DNA from: Caballeronia sp. Lep1P3
GTDB lineage: Bacteria; Pseudomonadota; Gammaproteobacteria; Burkholderiales; Burkholderiaceae
Direction: 5' to 3'
NCBI RefSeq assembly: GCF_022879595.1
Contig: NZ_CP084270.1
Location: 1-64,000 of the forward strand
DNA: 64,000 nucleotides
Shown here: piece by piece, positions 58,836 through 64,000 of the stretch
Layout of the letters: every line of letters begins with the position of its first letter
How positions within the stretch are numbered: the stretch's first letter is position 1
The notes under the pieces: generated by a model
Database searches by the model: none
Seen by the model: the letters and a program-made list of their open reading frames with translations, nothing else
What the model was told of the DNA's origin: nothing
Program-made: the position numbers and the translations under genes

Positions 58836-59420
58836 CAAGCGCGCCTGAAGTATCCGCAGGCCACCATCGAAGATCTCGACACCCGCGCTGGTCGAGGCGT
58901 GGACCCGCGTTCGCTCACAAGCCTGGCTCTCGGCGACTGGGTCGAATCTGGATACAGCCTGCTCATTAGCGGCCCAACCGGCGCAGGTAAATCATGGCTC
59001 GCTTGCGCCCTCGCGCAGTATGCCTGCCGACGCGGGCACTCCGCGTTGTACCTACGTGTGCCGCGCCTCGGCGAGGAACTGCGCGTCCTCCACGGCAACG
59101 GCGGCTTCACCAAATGGCTGCTGCAGGTTGCTCGCGTTGATGTTCTTCTGCTGGACGATTGGGGAATGGCTCCGCTCGACGCGATGGTCCGAAACGATTT
59201 GCTCGAGATGATTGACGACCGATCTGCCGGCAAAGCCACGATTGTGACAAGCCAGCTACCAATCGAACACTGGCATGGCTGGATAGGCGACGAGACGATC
59301 GCCGACGCAATGCTAGATCGCCTTATGCAGCGTCATCACCGCATCAAACTGACGGGCGAATCTCTTAGAAAACCATCTCCGAAACCCAGCGGGCTCGAAC
59401 CAGAACTCGACCAAAACTAG
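58836..59420 (+). pseudogene. istB: IstB, 3' part (interrupted by IS3)
   Basis: Continues with RLKYPQATIEDLDTRAGRG, Walker A ISGPTGAGKSW, Walker B VLLLDDWG and the end KLTGESLRK. All ATPase motifs lie in this part, but it lacks its start. The IS21 element therefore depends on IstB supplied elsewhere. Confidence 0.9.
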
Positions 59421-59864
59421 CGAGGAAATCTACAATCGAATCCGCGCAACGCCCGACCTTGCCGAATCGGTCACGTTCCCGAAATCGGCGGTCACGTTCG
59501 CCGAAATACGCAAAACGGCCTCGTCCTGGATTTACCCCACCGCCCAATCATCCCGCGGAGGGGACATCCGCGACGCGCTCATCAAACGGCGTGCGTGCCG
59601 ATCGCATTCCGTGCAACCTGGTCCAATATTGCTGAAGCCGGCCAGAACGCGATTCAGTCATCCTCCACGCGTAACAGACGGTCGAAATCGCCGATGGCGC
59701 GGCCGCGACGCGCGAGGATGCTCGACCGGAAGACTCGACCGGCAGGTCTCTGCTGGAGGAAGCAGCAGTCAGCGGACCCGGCGCGCATGCCGGCAGAAGG
59801 CCGCAGCCGCAGAGAGCTGCTCGATGGCACTCGTGTAGAGGAAACCTCCGTCTTGACTCCGACA
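59421..59864. other. IS21 right end and unassigned flank
   Basis: Up to 59512 this is IS end sequence. Joining 59518 onward to the left flank before 55260 on the minus strand restores the pre-insertion locus; the frame there contains YWTRLHGMRSARTPFDERVA but I do not recognise the gene. Confidence 0.4.
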
Positions 59865-60158
59865 ATGCTGCACGAGATGCAGACGCAGGTACTGGAGCTT
59901 GTAGCCGCCACGGGTCAGCACAGCGAGCGGGTTCTTGAATTGATCACCGTTCCCTATGTTTGCGAGTACCGTAGCGATGGGAACGCCGCTTCTCTCGAAC
60001 GGCTCAGGCATGTGCCGCTCGTCTTCCAAGTGATCGAAGAGGCGTGGTCTCGGGATGCCGACGACATTCACAACGAGCAAGTGACCGATGGGCGCATTTC
60101 GCACCTGTCACCGAATTCGGCGTTACCGAACGCCTTGCTTTCTGTCACCGACGACTGA
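59865..60158 (+). pseudogene. Fragment related to the membrane protein at 44023
   Basis: LHEMQTQVLELVAATGQHSE and PLVFQVIEEAWSRDADD match the C-terminal domain of the protein at 44023-44949 (LYEMEAQLLAYLAATGQHSE, PLVFQAIEEAWCRDADD). The membrane segment and N-terminal part are missing. A short translated product is possible. Confidence 0.5.
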
Positions 60159-60310
60159 AATCGGGTCTACAGACTTAACGGGGATTCGCGTCTTACCTTC
60201 AAGGTGCACTTCCGAGCCTACCGTTGGCCCATCAATGCCGTCAGGCTTGCCCCTGGGACGACAGAAGATAATAGGCCGGCACTTCGGCGGCCACACACGA
60301 AAACATCTAA

Positions 60311-61591
60311 TTAGTCGCTCTGCTCGTCAAGGTTCTTGCTTGAGGAATTCGACCCCTCTGTATCGGATTTGCGTGACTGATCCTTGCCCGAGTCCGTAGT
60401 TGAGACGTTCAGTTCATCCAGCGTCTTGTCGATTTTTTCCTTGTCGCCGCGATCCAGCGCATCTTGTGCGGCGCGGTCCTGGTTTTGTTCGGTTGTTGGT
60501 TTTGCGTCGCGCTCACTACGTCCTTCTGGATCGGAGGCGCCATTCATTTCGTTATGATCGGTCATTATTGCTCCCTGTCGAGGTATCTGAGTTAGTGACA
60601 TGAGGATGTCGGCATACCAGGCGCTGTTGAGTCCAAGGGATTCGTCAACTTGCAGGTCCCGTTCGCCCATATCGATCGTTGACGAGTGGACACCCAGTAG
60701 CTTCCACGACAGCGCGCCCCTGTTACTCGCCGTCCCGGCTGTCGCATCGCTCATCACGACGGGCGCGCCGCTGGTGCCTCGATGAGTGCGTGCATCGGTA
60801 ATAAAGCAGCCTTTGCCCTGAAAGCGTAGACCGAAGGCCGACGCGATGACCCCTTGCCTGACCACAGGCAGGTGGTGCAGCGAATCATGGAAGCCGAGCG
60901 GGAAGCCAACAATCAAGACAGATGACCCGACCGGCATCACGTCTTGTGCCTTCGGCAAATGCTCTGGCCCAAACGCTTCGAACACCGCTGTGCGGGGCAG
61001 CTGTTCCCTGATCACCTCTAGCACGGCAACGTCGACCTCACCGCCTCCATCCGCGCCCTGTCGCCAGAGGCCCATCCCATCAGCATAGAGGGGAAGCGAA
61101 AACCAAATCGATGCCCCAAGGTTATCGTTGTCAATGTGAAGTTCAATTTCGAGCCGGTCCGGGAAGTGTTCGCTCAGCGCATCGAGGACTACGTGCCGGC
61201 TGGTCACCAAGAACAGCCGCGCGTCACGCGCGAAAAAGAAGCCGCTGGCGTTCGTTAGATGGCGTTCATTCGCGAATGTCCTCACGCGCGCGGCGGCGAG
61301 TAATAAGCTTTCTACGGTGGGTTGATTGACCGTCGTGCGTACGGTTGAGGACTGTTCTCCGACCGCGCAGCTGGCGCGGTTTGCGATCGATGCGAGGAGC
61401 GCCTCGCCCTGCGGCGTTGCGTGCGCCGATGCCAGGAAATCCGCGACCGATGTGTCACTCGGATTTCCACCTGATGCAAGATTCGGCACGTGGCGGACGA
61501 CGGGCACATCGTCAGCACCGCGGAGCAGAAGCCACCTGTCGCCATTCGCGCTCACGTAAAGTTCAATCAAGTCTTTCTCCATCTGGCACAT
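60311..61591 (-). CDS. Trypsin-like serine protease with acidic C-terminal tail
   Basis: This 426-residue protein has a chymotrypsin-fold protease domain at about 110-330, with His in LVTSRHVVLDA, Asp in GGEVDVAVLEV and Ser in HRGTSGAPVVM. No signal peptide; the N-terminus (MEKDLIELYVSANGDRWLLL) suggests a cytoplasmic protein. The last 85 residues (from MTDHNEMNGASDPEG) are polar, Asp/Glu/Lys/Ser-rich and look like a separate small protein joined by loss of a stop. Substrate unknown. Confidence 0.8.
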   Translation of the reverse strand: MCQMEKDLIELYVSANGDRWLLLRGADDVPVVRHVPNLASGGNPSDTSVADFLASAHATPQGEALLASIANRASCAVGEQSSTVRTTVNQPTVESLLLAAARVRTFANERHLTNASGFFFARDARLFLVTSRHVVLDALSEHFPDRLEIELHIDNDNLGASIWFSLPLYADGMGLWRQGADGGGEVDVAVLEVIREQLPRTAVFEAFGPEHLPKAQDVMPVGSSVLIVGFPLGFHDSLHHLPVVRQGVIASAFGLRFQGKGCFITDARTHRGTSGAPVVMSDATAGTASNRGALSWKLLGVHSSTIDMGERDLQVDESLGLNSAWYADILMSLTQIPRQGAIMTDHNEMNGASDPEGRSERDAKPTTEQNQDRAAQDALDRGDKEKIDKTLDELNVSTTDSGKDQSRKSDTEGSNSSSKNLDEQSD

Positions 61592-61712
61592 TGCTGAGAT
61601 TCAGCGATGAGCGATCCTGGCAGCCGTAGCGACTTGGTATGTAGCGACCTGCGGAAACGGGGGACAGAAACCCCGCTGTCGAGTGTGATCGTCTGGTGGA
61701 CCGATGAGAAGG

Positions 61713-61925
61713 TCATTGCTGCCTGTTCGGCACATTCGGCGACGAGATAGGACCAGCGCCGCGTGAACGGGCCGTTACGAAGTGGAATTCGACGGCCCAA
61801 GACGCGCCAAGCACGCTCAGATTGCTGCCTCCCAAAATCTGAAAGCTGACGTCATACAGATCTTCCGACGATGCCTCCAGGGTGACGTGAATCTCAAAGC
61901 CGCGGTAAGGGCCGATGCGAAACAT
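61713..61925 (-). CDS. Small conserved protein, probably truncated
   Basis: 70 residues starting MFRIGPYRGFEIHVTLEASS, with YDVSFQILGGSN. The YRGFEIHV start is shared by short Burkholderia alpha/beta proteins. After about residue 40 the composition changes (ARSRGAGPISSPNVPN), suggesting a frameshift near 61800. Confidence 0.5.
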   Translation of the reverse strand: MFRIGPYRGFEIHVTLEASSEDLYDVSFQILGGSNLSVLGASWAVEFHFVTARSRGAGPISSPNVPNRQQ

Positions 61926-61989
61926 GAGGCATTCCTCGAAGTCGATTCGGTGCCTCAATCGAGAGGGGCGATGGGAACCGCCGACGACG

Positions 61990-62226
61990 TTACTGCTTCG
62001 GGACGACCCCTTCGCGGACAGGGGCGTCAATCCATTCGCGCGCCCAGGTTCGTGCATAGACGATGGCATCTTCGCGCTCCTCGAAAGCGGCTAAGTCACC
62101 GCTCATCAGAACTTGAGGCTCTTGACCGTCAACGGCGGGCGTCGTTATTTTTGCATGTGCCATGTACTCGCCGTCCGCCCTACGTGGCGTAGGATCAACA
62201 CTGAAACTTGGTTCGATGAGCGTCAT
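61990..62226 (-). CDS. Small conserved protein
   Basis: The 78-residue protein starts at 62226 after GGAGAACGAG. It ends with a helix AIVYARTWAREWIDAPV, shared with the protein at 38189-38419 (ATAWARGWVD). Function unknown; likely the same small alpha/beta family. Confidence 0.65.
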   Translation of the reverse strand: MTLIEPSFSVDPTPRRADGEYMAHAKITTPAVDGQEPQVLMSGDLAAFEEREDAIVYARTWAREWIDAPVREGVVPKQ

Positions 62227-62342
62227 CTCGTTCTCCGCGAAGTTGACCGACCATTCGCCAAGGGACGGCTAGGTGATGATGATATCCCAGCACCGATTGG
62301 GCCCGACCGGCCGCTAGAGAGCTGAAGAGCATCACATCTCAC

Positions 62343-62470
62343 TTACATCGGTGCTGGTGATTTGCTCGAGCGACGAAGACGGTTACATCGTCTTGCTCCC
62401 GCGGGAAGTCGCGGTAAGCACGGCAGCGATGATGGCCGGATGACGCACAGCCAGCCGACGCGGAAGTTGA
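62343..62470 (-). pseudogene. RsbX-like phosphatase, C-terminal relic
   Basis: In shifting frames the minus strand reads RLAVRHPAIIAAVL, then PREQDDVTVFVAR, matching the end of the phosphatase at 39327 (GLAIRHPALIAAVLYRDYAR, DDVTVFVAR). Only the last 40 codons remain, with a frameshift. Confidence 0.7.
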
Positions 62471-62532
62471 GATCCGGACGCAATCGATGCTGACTTCGTC
62501 GGCTAGCGAGAGCAGCCCCGCCCAACCTCCGC

Positions 62533-63177
62533 TCAGGTTCGGCGATTTTCCTCACAATCGTCCCAGTAGCGCAGTGGGTCGCGATGGTCCGGGTAATGTA
62601 AGTCAAGCCACGTTGCGAGCTTGGTCCAATCGGGATGGTGGGTTCCCGTTCGCGCCGACCAGTTCGATGATCGTTCGAGAATTCGACCATTTCCGCGATC
62701 GCGAACAAGCACACTCGCGAGACCGTTCGAAGTGTTGGCCTGTGATTCGATAAAGTAACGTGGCAGGAGCCTGAGTTCAGCATCCTTGGCCCATCCGTAT
62801 AAGCCGCGAACCGCGCCAGAAGCATCTCGCAATTCGATGGGGCCGCTTTCCGGACGAACCGCTGTCCAGCCTTCAGGAAACTCCCCGACAACCTCGTCTT
62901 TGCTTTCTCTTACCCACTTCACACGAAGAGCGCGCGTCATCGCTTCGCGCATGCGAGGCACCGATGGGTAGCCCGGCGGCAATTCGATCGACACCGGCAG
63001 CGTGACCAGGCTGTCCTTCCAGAGGGTGAGTTCGTCCTCGACGCGCTTCGCGACATCGGACACGTCTGGGCCGAACGGATTCTCGGGGCGCCTTGACCCA
63101 CTCGACTTCGTCGGCGGCAACCCCTCGAAAAGGCGCTCAGCGTCCTGACGGGTTAGTTTTGACTTTCCTTTGTTCAT
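62533..63177 (-). CDS. Hypothetical protein
   Basis: 214 residues starting MNKGKSKLTRQDAERLFEGL after a GAGAGAGC site; the 253-residue frame is rejected. The first 60 residues are polar, then a mixed domain with PPGYPSVPRMREAMTRALRV and WLDLHYPDHRDPLRYW. No known domain recognised. Balanced composition indicates a real gene. Confidence 0.65.
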   Translation of the reverse strand: MNKGKSKLTRQDAERLFEGLPPTKSSGSRRPENPFGPDVSDVAKRVEDELTLWKDSLVTLPVSIELPPGYPSVPRMREAMTRALRVKWVRESKDEVVGEFPEGWTAVRPESGPIELRDASGAVRGLYGWAKDAELRLLPRYFIESQANTSNGLASVLVRDRGNGRILERSSNWSARTGTHHPDWTKLATWLDLHYPDHRDPLRYWDDCEENRRT

Positions 63178-63501
63178 GCTCTCTCGGTACAAAATATAGA
63201 TCGGCTTGAACGCGCACGACCCCCGTGACCGCAAAGCGGTCCAGTCGAGCGACGACGCTCGCGCATAAGATCTCACCGTCAATCTAACGCTCATCGTCGC
63301 GACTCACCCGTTGGTCCCGGGGCGACGCCGTGCGGCGCGAAGCAAACGCCAGTCACGATGTGACGCTGGCATTCGTGCAAATCGTGTCCCAAATCAGATC
63401 GGCGCGCAAACATGCCAGCGATAGGTGGGCAGCGATAGTTGGCCCAACAGGTTGCCAGCGACCGTGACGATCACGATGCTTCGCTGCGACGGATCATTCG
63501 C
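63178..63501. other. No gene recognised
   Basis: 324 bases upstream of the 214-residue gene; probably its promoter. Nothing specific seen. Confidence 0.35.
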
Positions 63502-63762
63502 CTAACTCACGACTGTTACCGGGTTCATCGCTTTCAGGTCGGGGAAACGCCCCGCTTTCAATATCCGATCCAGCTGCGCCTCGGCGAGCTCAGTTCGGTG
63601 AAGGGGCGTGGAGGCGAACTGCGTGTCGCGCGCGCGTAGGACCGCCTCGATCGCCTCGCACTGATCGTCGGCGATGGCCCACGGGTGATTCGTCTCCGAA
63701 TCGTGAATGCACTCCCTCAGGACTGCTTCCGCCCTAAGATACGTTGCGATGGGGTGGGTCAA
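63502..63762 (-). CDS. Small conserved hypothetical protein
   Basis: This 86-residue helical protein (YLRAEAVLRECIHDSETNHP; ELAEAQLDRILKAGRFPDLK) overlaps the preceding gene by 29 bp, implying coupling. A 30-codon relic of a paralogue is at 53308-53400. No domain name recognised. Confidence 0.65.
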   Translation of the reverse strand: MTHPIATYLRAEAVLRECIHDSETNHPWAIADDQCEAIEAVLRARDTQFASTPLHRTELAEAQLDRILKAGRFPDLKAMNPVTVVS

Positions 63763-63976
63763 ACCGATCCTGCTCGCAGATGAAGTAGGTCAGGTAGAGG
63801 ATTTTAACTAGTTCACTCGCGAGGTCAGCGTTGACCCGGCCGTTGCGCATTGCAGCCAGCGCCAGATGGTATCTCAGCGAGAAAGCCCGCGCCGTCGCCG
63901 GGGCAATCGGCAACAGCTTCGCCAGGGTTAGCTGCGGGCGGCGCATCATCTTCGCGTTCTTTGGTTTCTTCGACAT
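63734..63976 (-). CDS. Small conserved hypothetical protein
   Basis: This 80-residue protein has a basic N-terminus (MSKKPKNAKMMRRPQ), then LTLAKLLPIAPATARAFSLR and helices to the end. It is upstream of and overlaps the 86-residue gene, so the two probably form an operon and may work together. Function unknown. Confidence 0.65.
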   Translation of the reverse strand: MSKKPKNAKMMRRPQLTLAKLLPIAPATARAFSLRYHLALAAMRNGRVNADLASELVKILYLTYFICEQDRFDPPHRNVS

Positions 63977-64000
63977 GGTGGCGATTGTCAGCGACCGCCC

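Larger units (their letters stand above)
55265..59512 (+). mobile_element. IS21-family element with nested IS3
   Basis: Tips TGCGTATTTCGG (55265) and CCGAAATACGCA (ending 59512) are perfect inverted repeats, flanked by AAACG on both sides (55260-55264 and 59513-59517), a 5-bp target duplication. Inside are istA and an istB broken by IS3 copy 3 (57157-58835). Without the IS3 the element is about 2.6 kb. Confidence 0.92.

Overview
The window is high-GC DNA that fits the Burkholderiaceae (Paraburkholderia/Caballeronia/Burkholderia type). The basis is the L9/S18/S6 protein sequences, the many small cold-shock proteins, DUF3331 and DUF2934 proteins, and large CheB/CheR hybrid kinases. It looks like accessory DNA (a plasmid, megaplasmid or chromid, or a genomic region built from collapsed plasmids), not core chromosome. 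It carries two iteron-type plasmid origins, split replication-initiator fragments, at least four broken tyrosine recombinases, a relaxase-like relic and about ten insertion sequences.
Layout. 0-6.5 kb: an IS21 istB inserted in an IS256 relic; plasmid origin 1 (iterons, perfect DnaA box, rep pieces); an inverted pair of identical IS5-type elements around a cold-shock/small-protein module (module A). 6.7-12.1 kb: a 1380-residue CheB-CheR-PAS-kinase-receiver protein divergent from a stand-alone CheB with a zinc-ribbon tail. 12.6-15.4 kb: an IS21 element that splits a DUF2934 gene. 16-19.3 kb: a single-domain response regulator, module C and a broken recombinase operon. 19.7-25.5 kb: origin 2, an IS5-like element, a direct duplication with an IS3 in one copy, and recombinase and relaxase relics. 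25.6-32.3 kb: a decayed IS3, a second CheB-CheR hybrid kinase, its response regulator and a cheB tail. 32.5-35.2 kb: DUF3331, a recombinase relic and module B. 35.5-38.8 kb: IS3 copy 2 and another cold-shock cluster. 39.3-45 kb: a frameshifted RsbT/RsbX-like phosphatase, a NYN-LOTUS protein and a small membrane protein. 45.5-46.7 kb: rpsF-(priB remnant)-rpsR-rplI. 47-50 kb: a complete IS21. 50.4-54.6 kb: a cold-shock gene, an amber-interrupted PHB-depolymerase-like esterase, tniB/tniQ relics fused to an rplI fragment, and small genes. 55.3-59.5 kb: an IS21 bounded by a 5-bp target duplication with an IS3 nested in its istB. 60-64 kb: a serine protease with an acidic tail and several small unknown genes.
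How it fits together. Three themes recur. First, signalling: two giant CheB/CheR kinases, single receiver proteins and a partner-switching phosphatase. Second, small stress-type modules: a membrane peptide, a helical protein, an alpha/beta small protein and a cold-shock protein, present in two near-identical copies plus a diverged third. Third, heavy decay by IS insertion, 1-nt frameshifts and nonsense mutations. The module copies, the duplicated IS elements and the duplicated ribosomal fragments show repeated segmental duplication, and several insertions can be reconstructed to the base from target duplications or an uninterrupted paralogous site. The most interesting unexplained unit is the triplicated small-protein/cold-shock module with its conserved AT-rich upstream region.
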